Part shown: positions 8,611 through 17,965 of the stretch, in pieces
How the letters are laid out: each line of letters opens with the position of its first letter
How positions within the stretch are numbered: the stretch's first letter is position 1
Source of the DNA: Candidatus Omnitrophota bacterium
GTDB taxonomy: Bacteria > Hinthialibacterota > Hinthialibacteria > Hinthialibacterales > Hinthialibacteraceae
DNA length: 64,000 bases
Direction of reading: 5' to 3'
Assembly: GCA_040755155.1 (NCBI GenBank)
Contig: JBFMBP010000098.1
Location: forward strand, 1 to 64,000
Notes under the pieces: model-generated
What the model saw: only the letters and a program-made list of their open reading frames with translations
The model's database searches: none
What the model was told of the DNA's origin: nothing
Position numbers and translations under genes: made by a program

Positions 8611-9279
8611 TTACGAATATTTTTTCAGCAGATCGTCCACGGCTTCGCAGAGAAGCAACTCCAACGTTCGGTTTTCTTTCACCGCCAATTTCGCCAGCCG
8701 ATCCCATTGCAAAGCCGGACCCGTGAGGGAAAAGGAATGCCTTTCCGCGTCGATGGATTGGACGATGCGTCCGCCGCCAGCCTGTTGAGTCAAATGGAGC
8801 GCTTCCCGTCCGGCGCTGATGAGATCGATGCGGTTTTGAACGTCTTCGGGGAAAAAGACAAGAACGCCGCTGATGGCGGGGGGGGCTTTTTCTTTTTTGA
8901 AAATATCGGAAGCGGCCGTTTGGAAACGGTCGCTGATCTGGGCGCAAATTCCGCTTCCGTTTTCCTTGGTAACGCCCGGCATGACAAGAAGAAACTCGTT
9001 GCGGTCCAGACAATCCACATAAACGCCTTCCGGCGTTTTATCGAGAAGCACGTCCAATAAACAGGCGGTCAAATCGCGGAATTTGCGCGCATTGCAGCGG
9101 GAACGGATGCCGTCGATATCGTCGATGCGCAAAAAAAGAAAGGTAATAGAAACTTTTTCTTTTTCCGCAGCCGCCAAGAGCCGGTCGATCGTGCGGAGGG
9201 CGCGATCGTCGGGAGGATCGGCTATCGCTTCGCGGATCAAATCGTTCCTGTTCTTGCTGAAAACGAGTAATTCACCCAT
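8611..9279 (-). CDS. Degenerate GGDEF-domain protein with ribbon-helix-helix-like tail
   Basis: About 222 residues from the ATG at 9279. The frame is open to 9333, but the extra residues look non-coding. The core follows a diguanylate-cyclase fold: FLFLRIDDIDGIRSRCN matches the DIDxFKxIND metal-binding helix, and LDRNEFLLVMPG sits where GGDEFxxLLP should be. The signature is DRNEF, so cyclase activity is not expected; a c-di-GMP receptor or scaffold role is possible. The last 35 residues (LAKLAVKENRTLELLLCEAV) resemble a ribbon-helix-helix or short helical dimer. Upstream of the GNAT gene on the same strand, 122 nt apart. Confidence 0.65.
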   Translation of the reverse strand: MGELLVFSKNRNDLIREAIADPPDDRALRTIDRLLAAAEKEKVSITFLFLRIDDIDGIRSRCNARKFRDLTACLLDVLLDKTPEGVYVDCLDRNEFLLVMPGVTKENGSGICAQISDRFQTAASDIFKKEKAPPAISGVLVFFPEDVQNRIDLISAGREALHLTQQAGGGRIVQSIDAERHSFSLTGPALQWDRLAKLAVKENRTLELLLCEAVDDLLKKYS

Positions 9280-9528
9280 CGTGCATCGCCCTTTTCCATT
9301 CCAAACGCCAACGGCAAAGGCCGCCGCTGGCATCCATCTCAGCGAACGTCTTACGCCGTCTTGCCGCGCAGCGGGATATCTTTTCTATTAACGAGAATTC
9401 GGGCCGGTTTATTGCGAATCTTTGGCCTGGGGCCGCAGAAATCCACTATCTTGACAATATCGTTAAGCAGCGTTCGCGCGTCCCATCCCTTACTATCGGG
9501 GAAAAATACAAAAAATAAAGGAAAAAAT

Positions 9529-10854
9529 TTACGCTATGCGGGAACCGCAGCATTTTTTATATTTTTTGCCGCTGCCGCAGGGGCATGGATCATTGCGGCC
9601 CGGCTTGGAAACGGCGGTGGAGGAAGAGAGCGATTGCAACCGGCATTGTTCTTCTTCCTCCTCATGGCGGCGCTGCGTTTTCCAGTTTTCCGCCAAACGC
9701 CTCAACTCGGCGTCGGCATATTGGAAAAACATTTTATACGAAAGGCAAAAATGGTTGGAGCCATTATCAGCCAGATCGCGCAGACGGTCCTTAGTGCAAC
9801 CGCCCCAGCAGTGAGGCAGCCATTGGCAGGATGTACATTCCGGCGGAAGGTTGGACTTCATGCAGCCGAAAGTCCGCTGGCGGGAGCAGTTGAGGAAATC
9901 AACGATGTCGCCCTGCATGAGGTTGCCGAGTTTCCATTCCGGCTCGACGAAGAAGTCGCAGGAGTAGACGTCGCCGTTATGTTCGATGACGACGTAGCAT
10001 CCGCATTCCTTCAGCAATGTGCATTCGGGAGCGGGCAAATCCACGTACGTATGAAACACGGAATCGAAATAACGAATCGAGGTTGTGGCGAGTCCATTAC
10101 GAAAATCCCCTTTCCAGCAATCGAAAATTTCGCAAAGGAAGCGGCCGTATTGCTCGGCGGAAACCGAATAGGGCGCTGCGCGGCGGGGATCGGAGGGGTC
10201 CGGTTCGACGCAAGGGATGAATTGCATGAATTCGAAGCCAAGGTTTTTGTGATAATCGTATATTTCCCGGGGAAATTGCGCCGAGTAATCGTTGACGACA
10301 GTCAGAGCATTGACGGCGACGCCTTCGTCCAACATGCGGCGGGCCGATTCGGAAACCTTAGACCAGGAGGGACCGCCGCCCTTAGTGAAGCGATATTTAT
10401 CGTGAATGTGTTCAGTACCGTCGAGTGATAGGCCGATGAGGAACGAGTATTCCTTAAAAAACTGGCGCCATTCCTTCGTGACGAGCAGCCCGTTAGTCTG
10501 CAGGCCGTTGCCTACGGTTTGGCCGGATACGCCGTATTTTTGTTGGAAAGCGACGGCTTGGCGGAAAAAATCCAAGCCCATAAGCGTGGGTTCTCCCCCC
10601 TGCCATCCGAAGGAAATCGCCGGACGTCCGGCGCGCATGATTTGTTTCACCATCTCTTCCAATATTTCGATGGACATGCGATGGATGCGCGATTGGGGAT
10701 AGAGTTCCGACTTTTCCAGGTAAAAGCAATAGGAACAGTCCAGGTTGCAATCGGCGCCCGCGGGCTTGATCAAAACCGACTGGAGAGGTTTCCTCGCCGG
10801 AGGAGAGAGAATGGGGATTTCGGGAAAATTCATCTTCGGGACCGCCTCGTTCAA
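9529..10854 (-). CDS. Radical SAM/SPASM anaerobic sulfatase-maturase-type enzyme with SEC-C tail
   Basis: The 441-residue protein matches anaerobic sulfatase-maturating enzymes, which oxidise an active-site Cys or Ser of sulfatases to formylglycine. The radical-SAM cluster motif is CNLDCSYC at 36-43, followed by FGWQGGEPTLM. Two SPASM auxiliary-cluster regions are present, one around CTLLKECGCY and GDVYSCDFF, the other CTSCQWLPHCWGGC. The last ~24 residues are a zinc-binding SEC-C motif (NDPCPCGSGKKYKKCC), as in SecA. No sulfatase gene lies in the window, so its targets must be elsewhere. Other SPASM peptide-modifying roles cannot be excluded, but the overall pattern fits anSME well. Confidence 0.85.
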   Translation of the reverse strand: MNEAVPKMNFPEIPILSPPARKPLQSVLIKPAGADCNLDCSYCFYLEKSELYPQSRIHRMSIEILEEMVKQIMRAGRPAISFGWQGGEPTLMGLDFFRQAVAFQQKYGVSGQTVGNGLQTNGLLVTKEWRQFFKEYSFLIGLSLDGTEHIHDKYRFTKGGGPSWSKVSESARRMLDEGVAVNALTVVNDYSAQFPREIYDYHKNLGFEFMQFIPCVEPDPSDPRRAAPYSVSAEQYGRFLCEIFDCWKGDFRNGLATTSIRYFDSVFHTYVDLPAPECTLLKECGCYVVIEHNGDVYSCDFFVEPEWKLGNLMQGDIVDFLNCSRQRTFGCMKSNLPPECTSCQWLPHCWGGCTKDRLRDLADNGSNHFCLSYKMFFQYADAELRRLAENWKTQRRHEEEEEQCRLQSLSSSTAVSKPGRNDPCPCGSGKKYKKCCGSRIA

Positions 10855-11062
10855 GGAGCCATTATACTGTTTTTATCGATGGCCAGGCAATGAAACGAGG
10901 ACCGAAAGATTGCCTATCATGTTGGAATTAAATACTTTTAGCGAAGGATGCATTATAATACTTTTCCGTACGGAAAATGGAGCGCGATGAGGGATCGTAT
11001 TTATCCTAGACAAGAGCATTCGCCCTCTGCATCCCATAGTCGAAAGTGAAAGACGGGAATCT

Positions 11063-11584
11063 ATGCGATTTCTCTTTATCATGCTGACCATCGTCTGGCT
11101 GCTGTTCTCGTGGGTATGCTTCAGCGCGTTGCGGTGGCAGCCGCCGCTGCCCCGGCCCTGGCACGCCGAGGATGCGTTAAGCCGCAGCGATCCAGCGCGA
11201 ATCGACGCGGATATCGAAGAAATCACGCAACGCCTGGAAAATCCCACTCTGGCGGAACAGGAACGAGCATGGTATTGCTTCCAACGTGCGCAGTGTTATT
11301 GGTTGAAGACCTACCTGCAAAATTCGCGCTTAAGTCAGTTGACTTACTTGAAACTGTCGTTGAAAGATTGTTTTTCGGCGTTGGAACTGGTTCCGGATCA
11401 TCCATCCTATCTTTACGCCGCCGCCGATCTCTATCACCAAATGAAGGATTACGCCGAAGCGGAGAAATATTACCAAAAGGTATTAAAAATCAGGCCCGAT
11501 TACGCTCTCGCTTACCGGCGCTATCATGAAATGCTGGAAGAAATGGGACAGAAAGAAGACGAGAAAAAACCGGGGAACGATTAA
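11063..11584 (+). CDS. Membrane-anchored TPR protein
   Basis: The 173-residue protein has one N-terminal hydrophobic helix (residues 3-24, LFIMLTIVWLLFSWVCFSA), likely an uncleaved anchor, then about two tetratricopeptide units. The clearest unit runs DHPSYLYAAADLYHQMKDYA, followed by AEKYYQKVLKIRPDYALAYR. The tail is charged (KEDEKKPGND). TPRs mediate protein-protein contacts. It lies 29 nt upstream of two tandem paralogous membrane proteins on the same strand, so the three probably form one operon. No function is known. Confidence 0.7.
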   Translation: MRFLFIMLTIVWLLFSWVCFSALRWQPPLPRPWHAEDALSRSDPARIDADIEEITQRLENPTLAEQERAWYCFQRAQCYWLKTYLQNSRLSQLTYLKLSLKDCFSALELVPDHPSYLYAAADLYHQMKDYAEAEKYYQKVLKIRPDYALAYRRYHEMLEEMGQKEDEKKPGND

Positions 11585-11613
11585 ACAGCATCGTGTTGTT
11601 TGGAGGGGGAATT

Positions 11614-12504
11614 ATGCGTTTGTGGCCTATTTTCGTATTGATCGTAATCGCCTGTTCTTTGATTGTCAGCTTTACCATCGCCGCCTTCGTCGGCGCCTTC
11701 GATCCCAGGGCGATATCGTTGGGGATCGTGAAAATTTATCCGCCTTTGAGTTTGCCGACTCTGTATCCTCCTTGGTTCGTCGAGCTGCATTTGGCCGTCT
11801 TTTGGTTTACGGCGGTATTCGGTTCGCTGAAGCATCGATTTTGCGACATTACCAAGCCGGACAGCATGTTATGGAAACTAGCGCCTAAAGTCCCGTATTG
11901 GGTGAACGCCCATATCGTATTGACCCTGATTCTACGCGCCGTCTTTAATCAGGGATTGATTGTTTCTTATATCGGCGGATGGTTCGCCGCCGTCTACGTT
12001 CCAATAAAAATCGCAATTTACCGTTATCCACGAACGCAGAAGAAATTGGAAAGCATTCAAATCAGCGCTCAGCAAGCGAAAGAGATCGCGCTGAAAAACG
12101 AAGCCGTTCAGGCATTTTTAGCCCATTTTCCCGCCGCCCGGTTTTACGTCTTCGATCATGCCGTGAAGAACCAGGTGGGTACATGCGTCTTTCTGCAGCG
12201 AAAAAGGCGAAGAGAACGGGATGGGCTGCTGGAAGATATTACTCTCGAAGTCTCCATCGATCTCGACCGGTGCGAAACGTTGCGCGGCAAGGAAATTATC
12301 TCGCACTACATCTTTCTGACGAACGGCGAAGCCAGCAGCGTCGTCGAACTGCCGCCTTTGAAAATTGAAGCGTTGGACGAATGGGACGCTCCTTTGGATT
12401 CCTTTACATTGGATAAGTTGGATACGGCGTTCGACCGCTACCCCTCATTGCGAGATGCTCCGCTGCCGGTGGCATCACGGAAAGCGGTTTACGAGACGGC
12501 GTAA
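11614..12504 (+). CDS. Membrane protein of unknown function, first of two tandem paralogues
   Basis: A 296-residue protein starting at the ATG at 11614, preceded by GGAGGGGG; an upstream in-frame TTG at 11593 is less likely. Hydrophobic segments lie near residues 3-30, 50-70, 95-112 and 120-135, then a soluble region. It shares an order of blocks with the next gene: FTIAAF, then YPPW(F/L), FCDITK, a conserved TCxFLxRxRRxER patch, and the same C-terminal YETA. I do not recognise the family. The soluble half, rich in Arg and acidic residues, probably faces the cytoplasm. It follows the TPR gene and is probably co-transcribed with it. Confidence 0.65.
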   Translation: MRLWPIFVLIVIACSLIVSFTIAAFVGAFDPRAISLGIVKIYPPLSLPTLYPPWFVELHLAVFWFTAVFGSLKHRFCDITKPDSMLWKLAPKVPYWVNAHIVLTLILRAVFNQGLIVSYIGGWFAAVYVPIKIAIYRYPRTQKKLESIQISAQQAKEIALKNEAVQAFLAHFPAARFYVFDHAVKNQVGTCVFLQRKRRRERDGLLEDITLEVSIDLDRCETLRGKEIISHYIFLTNGEASSVVELPPLKIEALDEWDAPLDSFTLDKLDTAFDRYPSLRDAPLPVASRKAVYETA

Positions 12505-12516
12505 GGCGAAAATATC

Positions 12517-13347
12517 ATGAATATGGGTTGGAATTTTCTTTTTGTCATTGTTACGGCGTCATTGCTCGTTTGTTTTACTATTGCAGCGTTCACCGGCCTG
12601 GTTGCGTATCCGCCGTGGCTGATCGAGACTCATTTTTTGTTCTATTGGTATTCGTTCATTGTAAGACAATTGAATCTCTCTTTCTGCGATATCACAAAGA
12701 AAAATACCGATGAAGGAGAGTTGCGCAATTGGGCGGAAAAAACAGTTACTGCTTATATCGTTCTCTCTCTCCTTGCGCGATTCGTTTTACGGCAGAGCAT
12801 CCTGGTTTCCTATATTTTCCTACTTATCCCCGTCATTCTTTTGCCGATGCTTTTTGTCCAATACATCCTGCCTCGACGGAGGATAAGATACGATAACAAC
12901 TACTACGACGCGAAAACCATCAAAGAGGCGGCGATGATAAGCGCAGAAGCGCAGGCGTTTCTGCTGCGATTCAATTCTTGTCAAACCTATGTCTTTCATC
13001 ACGCCTGGCGCAATGAAATCGCGACGTGCCTTTTTCTTTATCGTCGTCGGCGAAAGGAACGCCCGGAATTATACGAAGACATCGCGTTGGAAACGGCAGT
13101 TCATCTGAAAACCCAAAAGAATATTGAAGGATGGGAGAAGATATCCCGCTATCTCTTCCAGATCATAGATGACAAAAGCGCCGTAGTAGAAATATCGCGC
13201 CATCGGCGAATGGAGGAATTGCCGATGGATGAAGCGCTGAATCCCATCGTATGGGATCAGTTGGAATCGTCGTTCGAGCGCTATGATTCACTGCGAGAGA
13301 TACCGCTGGCGATCGCTGTCAATCCTACGCATTACGAGACGGCGTGA
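12517..13347 (+). CDS. Membrane protein of unknown function, second tandem paralogue
   Basis: A 276-residue paralogue of the preceding gene, 12 nt downstream. Shared landmarks are FTIAAF near the N-terminus, YPPWLIETH, FCDITKKN, SILVSYIF, TCLFLYRRRRKERPELYEDI and the last residues HYETA. It lacks about 20 residues present near the first hydrophobic hairpin of its neighbour. Divergence is high, so the duplication is old or the two copies have separate roles, perhaps as a heterodimer. No catalytic motif is visible. It converges on the Rieske gene, with 12 nt between stop codons and no clear terminator hairpin. Confidence 0.65.
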   Translation: MNMGWNFLFVIVTASLLVCFTIAAFTGLVAYPPWLIETHFLFYWYSFIVRQLNLSFCDITKKNTDEGELRNWAEKTVTAYIVLSLLARFVLRQSILVSYIFLLIPVILLPMLFVQYILPRRRIRYDNNYYDAKTIKEAAMISAEAQAFLLRFNSCQTYVFHHAWRNEIATCLFLYRRRRKERPELYEDIALETAVHLKTQKNIEGWEKISRYLFQIIDDKSAVVEISRHRRMEELPMDEALNPIVWDQLESSFERYDSLREIPLAIAVNPTHYETA

Positions 13348-13359
13348 GGATTCTATCTC

Positions 13360-13701
13360 TTATTCCTGGGGGATTTCCACTAAAATCTCATCGCCCTCCG
13401 TTTTGACGTTATATCGCTTGACGCCGCGATGGCAGGGGCCTTCGATCAATTCGCCGGTGGCGAGATCGAAGACGGCGGCGTGCCAAGGGCAGACGACATG
13501 AGTTCCTTCTACATAGCCTTCGGATAGAGGCGCATGAGCGTGGGGGCAGGCGTTTTCAATGGCGTGTAGGGCGCCGTCTACGTTAAAAACCGCGATGCCC
13601 GCCCCATCGACAACAGCGCAGGTTTGGGAGCCAGGCGCGAATTGGGAAGCCTTGGCTACGGCGATCCATCGGTTCAAGTATCGATCTTTCTTCCCTGCCA
13701 C
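13360..13701 (-). CDS. Rieske-type [2Fe-2S] ferredoxin
   Basis: A 113-residue single-domain protein with the Rieske cluster ligands ACPHAHAPL (Cys and His, about residues 52-60) and CPWHAAVFD (Cys and His, about 72-80), giving the CxH...CxxH arrangement of NirD and dioxygenase-ferredoxin types. There is no membrane anchor, so it is a soluble electron carrier. Its start is 7 nt after the sucD stop, the last gene of an operon with sucD, a glycosyltransferase and an enolase-superfamily enzyme. No oxygenase or reductase partner lies nearby, so its redox partner is unknown. Confidence 0.85.
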   Translation of the reverse strand: MAGKKDRYLNRWIAVAKASQFAPGSQTCAVVDGAGIAVFNVDGALHAIENACPHAHAPLSEGYVEGTHVVCPWHAAVFDLATGELIEGPCHRGVKRYNVKTEGDEILVEIPQE

Positions 13702-13708
13702 ACAACTA

Positions 13709-14578
13709 TTAACTTAGCGCTTTTAGCATCCGTTCGCCGATTTCCGCCGGGCTTTCGCAGACGTGGGCGCCGGCCGCTTTCAGCGCGGCTTCTTTTTCCG
13801 CCGCCGTGCCTTTGCCTCCGGCGATGATGGCTCCGGCGTGTCCCATGCGCTTCCCTTTAGGGGCGGTTTTGCCGGCGATGAAGGCGACGACGGGTTTGTT
13901 GAATTCGTTCTTGATGTAGTCCGCCGCTTCCTCTTCGGCGGAGCCGCCGATCTCGCCGATCATGACGACGCCTTTAGTCTGATCGTCATCCTTAAAGGCT
14001 TTCAGGCAATCGACGAACGTGGTTCCCACGACGGGATCGCCGCCGATGCCGATGCAGGTGGATTGGCCGAGTTTCACGTCGGTGATTTGCTGGACGGCTT
14101 CGTAAGTGAGGGTGCCGCTGCGGGAAACAACGCCGATGCAGCCTTGCATATGCACAAAACCGGGCATGATGCCCAGTTTGCATTTGCCCGGCGCGATGAT
14201 TCCGGGACAATTGGGGCCGATCATGCGGCAGGGACGGCGGCTGATGTACTCCTTGGTCTTGACCATGTCGAGAGTGGGAATGCCTTCGGTAATGCAAATG
14301 ATAAGCCTGACGCCCGCGTCCGCCGCTTCCATGACGGCGTCCGCCGCGAAGGGAGGCGGAACGAAGATGATGGAAGCGTCCGCACCGGTTTTCGCCGCCG
14401 CATCCGCCGCCGTGTTGAAGACGGGAACGCCGAGATGCTCGGTTCCCCCGCGTCCGGGCGTAACGCCGCCTACGATTTTGGTCCCGTAGGCGAGGCATTG
14501 CTCAGCGTGAAACGATCCTTCTTTTCCCGTAATCCCCTGTACGATAACTTTTGTGTTTTCATCGACAAAGATAGACAT
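13709..14578 (-). CDS. sucD: Succinyl-CoA synthetase (ADP/GDP-forming) alpha subunit
   Basis: SucD carries the CoA-binding Rossmann domain and the phosphohistidine of succinyl-CoA synthetase in the TCA cycle. The 289-residue protein shows [14 protein letters not shown] near the N-terminus, the CoA-binding [29 protein letters not shown] and the active-site histidine in [11 protein letters not shown]. Length is normal for the family. The beta subunit gene sucC, normally directly upstream, is absent; instead the start overlaps the end of a glycosyltransferase gene by 20 nt. sucC must lie elsewhere, or the subunit pairs with a different acyl-CoA synthetase beta chain. Confidence 0.95.
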   Translation of the reverse strand: MSIFVDENTKVIVQGITGKEGSFHAEQCLAYGTKIVGGVTPGRGGTEHLGVPVFNTAADAAAKTGADASIIFVPPPFAADAVMEAADAGVRLIICITEGIPTLDMVKTKEYISRRPCRMIGPNCPGIIAPGKCKLGIMPGFVHMQGCIGVVSRSGTLTYEAVQQITDVKLGQSTCIGIGGDPVVGTTFVDCLKAFKDDDQTKGVVMIGEIGGSAEEEAADYIKNEFNKPVVAFIAGKTAPKGKRMGHAGAIIAGGKGTAAEKEAALKAAGAHVCESPAEIGERMLKALS

Positions 14579-16280
14579 AAGAATCCCCTATAGTTGTAAT
14601 TAGAGCAGATAACAGTTGTTGCATTCTACCATCGTACCCGCATTTCGCAAGCGTCTTCCGGCGTCCGTTCTCGGCGATGCGGCGCCGTTCGGCGGGATGG
14701 GCGAGGTAATAAGCCGCCAGTTTCCGCAATTCTTCTTTGGTATGAAATACAACCAAATCTTCACCCGCCGTAAATTCGTTTTCCAAGCCGGGATTCCACG
14801 AAGTAAGCAAGAAACCGCCGCAGGCGAGTACGTCGTAGACGCGGGGATTAGGCGCAGAGACGCATTGGGGATGGAAAAGGTTGACGTTGATCTTCGCCGA
14901 AGCGTAAAGGCGGGGCAACTCACTGGTATAGTTTAGGCGCTTACCCGCAAAGCAAGCGGTCAGCGGCCCCGCGAACTCGGCGTTGCTCCAATCCTCGCCA
15001 CCGAAAATCGCCAATCCTTGATCCGCGAGCGCTTCTAAGAAGTAGCGCCGCCGCAGCGCCGCCGCTTTGTTTTCCAGATAGTCCACTAGTGCGCCGCGAT
15101 ACTCAACGCCTTTCTCGGCGAATATTTTTTCCGCCAAGGGCGAAAGATCGATGGGCTGAGTAATGTCGATTTGTTTAAGAAATGTATTGGTTGTGGTTAC
15201 TATATTTGGATCAAGGCGGAGAAAACCGCGTTCCAGCGGCAGAAAACCATTCGCGCCCAATTCGCCCACGAAAGCGATATCGATGGATGAATCCTGGGGA
15301 ATGGGATCGTTGAATTCTATGCCGTATCCGGTACGCACTTCGAGAATCGGCGCCTGAGTACGGGCGCGCAGATAGGGAATATAGGTGCGGTCGAATACGC
15401 CAATGGCGTCGCATCCCTCCAAATCGGATGGATCACTGACATAACGGCGGGGATTGTCGACGAACCAGGCGGCGCGGTGAATGGGCAGCCGCTGCAGGGC
15501 GGAATCGCGGGTGAAAATCGCTGGAGTGGAATTGAGGAAGATGGCGGCGTCGATTTCCTGCTCTTGCATATCCTTCATCCAAGCCGTGGCGCGCGTAAAG
15601 CGGTAGAGAGGATTCTTCCACGCCAAGCGATCGGAGCCATACCCTAAGCGGCGCAAGGCGCGGATAGCGGCGTCTTGAAGATAATTATGTCCTGGGACAA
15701 AGAAACGGATATTTTGCGGATAGGGCGGCATGGTTTTTTTATTTTGCAGGTTTATAAAATGCTCTATGTTCTGGCTGAGAGCGTTTCTCGCGGATTTGAA
15801 AAGCGATTGGATGAATCGAATCGCCTCTTCCGGACGATCGGCGCCCGTATGAAATTGAATCGTTCCCCAGGCGATATCAGGATATTGCGCAAGAAATCGG
15901 CGCAACCCGTCTTGGAACGAATGATGGACGAGAAATAAACAATGATCCGCCAAGACGAGCGGCCGCCAATCTTCTTTCATTAAATCATCCCGAAAAAGTA
16001 TGAGGCGGTCTTCGATGAGCAGGAGGCGGCGATTGCGTTCGCGGCGCAATTCTTCCAGATTCAGCCTGTCGAAGAGGCGGCGGGCTAAGGGGCTATGCGA
16101 AAAGCGGTAAACGATATGAATGTCCGCATCGGGATTCCACTCTTCCGCCGCTTCGGATGGCGGAGCGATTTCAGGCTCGTCGGCGGATGGGTACTCGCGC
16201 AACAATTTCGCTAGGCTGGGATAGATGGAATCCAGCGCTATCAAATTTTTTTCGAATAAATTCGCCGCATCGCGACTCAT
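14559..16280 (-). CDS. CgeB-like glycosyltransferase (DUF3880-type)
   Basis: A 573-residue protein. The C-terminal part (about 300-560) fits CgeB/Glyco_trans_1_2 proteins: [21 protein letters not shown], then [17 protein letters not shown] and [18 protein letters not shown], followed by [13 protein letters not shown]. In GT-B enzymes of this group the second set binds the nucleotide sugar. Residues 1-280 are less conserved. Such proteins often glycosylate flagellin or surface polymers; the acceptor here is unknown. Its ATG overlaps the stop of the upstream enolase-superfamily gene (TAATG), suggesting translational coupling, and its end overlaps sucD by 20 nt. Confidence 0.75.
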   Translation of the reverse strand: MSRDAANLFEKNLIALDSIYPSLAKLLREYPSADEPEIAPPSEAAEEWNPDADIHIVYRFSHSPLARRLFDRLNLEELRRERNRRLLLIEDRLILFRDDLMKEDWRPLVLADHCLFLVHHSFQDGLRRFLAQYPDIAWGTIQFHTGADRPEEAIRFIQSLFKSARNALSQNIEHFINLQNKKTMPPYPQNIRFFVPGHNYLQDAAIRALRRLGYGSDRLAWKNPLYRFTRATAWMKDMQEQEIDAAIFLNSTPAIFTRDSALQRLPIHRAAWFVDNPRRYVSDPSDLEGCDAIGVFDRTYIPYLRARTQAPILEVRTGYGIEFNDPIPQDSSIDIAFVGELGANGFLPLERGFLRLDPNIVTTTNTFLKQIDITQPIDLSPLAEKIFAEKGVEYRGALVDYLENKAAALRRRYFLEALADQGLAIFGGEDWSNAEFAGPLTACFAGKRLNYTSELPRLYASAKINVNLFHPQCVSAPNPRVYDVLACGGFLLTSWNPGLENEFTAGEDLVVFHTKEELRKLAAYYLAHPAERRRIAENGRRKTLAKCGYDGRMQQLLSALITTIGDSYVYLCR

Positions 16281-17635
16281 TATACTGGAACCGCGCCAAG
16301 GCCGGGGCCATTAAGACAAGCTGTGTCGATGGTCCCGTTCGCAACCGAAAAAACGCCGGGAAAGCGCTCTTTCCAGCCCCGGTTGGCGGATGGGCAATAC
16401 TGGCGGCCATTGCCTTCGATAGCGGCGATGGTGGGGATATGCGCCGCCAGGCTGGCGGAATGGAGAAAAGAAGCGCCGGGACAAGTGAGGTCTTGTACGC
16501 AGAGGAAGAGACCGAACTTCTGTGCGGCGGCGCCCATGAGACAAGCTTGCGTCTGACCTTTGCAGGCTTTGAGCGCGACGCCGCTATAGCCCAACTCGCG
16601 GGACAAAAGCAGGCTTTCGTAATCCACAAGGGATTCGTCGATGACGACGGGCTTGATGGCCGCCGCCTTGTGCATCTTGTTATTGGGATTGGCTTTCAAA
16701 TCCCGCGCCGTGGGCTGCTCGATGTATTGAACGCGATCCAAAGCGCGGGGAGCGCGTTCGCCGACTTGCCGGAGAAACTCTATAAGATAATCGACGTTGC
16801 GGCATTGCTCGTTGAAATCCAGCGAATAAACCCATTGTTCTACGCCGCGCTGACGCTGCGTCTCTTCTGCGATGCGATCCACGGCGGCCACGCGGTTGAC
16901 GTCCCATTCCAAATTGTCGCCGTTCAATTTGATCTTAAGATGCGTCAATCCGTCGGCCTCGATCCACTCCGCCAGCGTTTCCGGCAAGCCGTCGTTCAAA
17001 CGTTTAGGGATATCGGTTTCTGTAAGCGGATCGACAGCGCCGACGAGATGATAGAGAGGCATCCGGGGTTTGGGAGTTGCCGATACGTATTGAGAGAGAT
17101 ATTCGCCTTTGAATCGCTCGTCGAGAAAATGGGATAGATCGCTGGGCAGATATTCGTGGCCGTAAACCGAAAAGACGTTGAGTCCCAACAGTTTGCCGTA
17201 AGCGTCGTGAAGAGCGGCGTCGAAAGCGCTGGCAACGACGAGAGCGCAGAGTTTAGGAATGGGATCATGCAGGGAACAGGCTTGGGAAACGCGCCCGGCG
17301 GCTTGCAGATAGAGCGGCTCCTGCGCATGGTTAATGCTGACAGGATGAGCGAATTCATCGTAATCCTGTGTGACGGCGCGGATTTCCTCGGCTAACTTTT
17401 TCATGGCGCCCAGTGTTTCCGAATACGCATGTTTTTTCGTGGGGAAAGACCAGACGTTGCCTAGAGGCATGGAACCGAATCCCTCCATCTCTTTGCCCGC
17501 CCGATTTTTCACTCGCGCGTAGACATTCAGCAATGTGACTTTGTCGGTAACGACGCCGCCGAATTTCAAGGGAGCGCGGTAAGCGTGATCTTCGTATTCG
17601 ACGCGGACTTCGCGGACGGCGATATCGTGTTCCAT
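16280..17635 (-). CDS. Enolase-superfamily enzyme (mandelate racemase/muconate lactonizing type)
   Basis: The 451-residue protein keeps the superfamily's capping domain and TIM barrel. LKIKLNGD (about 233-240) carries the KxK general base. The metal ligands are likely Asp273 in LDFNEQ, Glu306 in IEQP and Asp333 in VIDES, and KACKGQT (356-362) supplies the opposite-side lysine. This layout fits MLE/dipeptide-epimerase-like subgroups more than enolase itself. The substrate, probably a carboxylate such as an aldonic acid, cannot be named. It is first in an operon with a glycosyltransferase, sucD and a Rieske protein, and its stop codon overlaps the next start. Confidence 0.85.
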   Translation of the reverse strand: MEHDIAVREVRVEYEDHAYRAPLKFGGVVTDKVTLLNVYARVKNRAGKEMEGFGSMPLGNVWSFPTKKHAYSETLGAMKKLAEEIRAVTQDYDEFAHPVSINHAQEPLYLQAAGRVSQACSLHDPIPKLCALVVASAFDAALHDAYGKLLGLNVFSVYGHEYLPSDLSHFLDERFKGEYLSQYVSATPKPRMPLYHLVGAVDPLTETDIPKRLNDGLPETLAEWIEADGLTHLKIKLNGDNLEWDVNRVAAVDRIAEETQRQRGVEQWVYSLDFNEQCRNVDYLIEFLRQVGERAPRALDRVQYIEQPTARDLKANPNNKMHKAAAIKPVVIDESLVDYESLLLSRELGYSGVALKACKGQTQACLMGAAAQKFGLFLCVQDLTCPGASFLHSASLAAHIPTIAAIEGNGRQYCPSANRGWKERFPGVFSVANGTIDTACLNGPGLGAVPV

Positions 17636-17965
17636 GATCCCCTCTTTCCATTATTTGTTTCATCATAATACGGCGGATATCTTGAAATGATGAGTGATGA
17701 ATGATGAATGATGAAAAAGAATTCGCTTTTCTGTTGGGTGGGGTCAAAGCGAAGCTCAATCCACCCTTCTCTTCTGAAACACCCTCCGTTTCCGCCTGAT
17801 ATAGCCCGCGAACCGTGGGTGGATTGCTCCTAAAAAAAGTTCGTTGGATGAATAGAGCATCGCAAGGGGCGCCATAGGGGACGCCCCCTACGAATCATCT
17901 GAAACACTTCGTTTTCTTCCTATAATCGCCGAGTGCCTTTTCTCGGTAGGGAGGCTCATCATTCA
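17636..17965. other. Intergenic region with short repeats
   Basis: About 330 bp upstream of the enolase-superfamily gene and downstream of the WD40 gene. It holds a GATGAAT heptamer run near 17688-17715, a diverged copy of the GGGTGG...CCACCC hairpin at 17735-17765, and a GC-rich palindrome (GGGGCGCC...GGACGCCCCC) near 17867-17890. No gene is supported. Confidence 0.6.
17735..17765. repeat. Hairpin repeat family B, diverged copy
   Basis: Reads GGGTGGGGTCAAAGCGAAG followed by CTCAATCCACCC. It shares TCAAAGCGAAGC and the outer inverted arms with the copies at 24996, 30936 and 60761. Confidence 0.6.

Noticed and set aside
9361-10428. A 355-codon open frame on the plus strand
   Set aside because: It overlaps the radical SAM maturase, whose cluster motifs are unmistakable.
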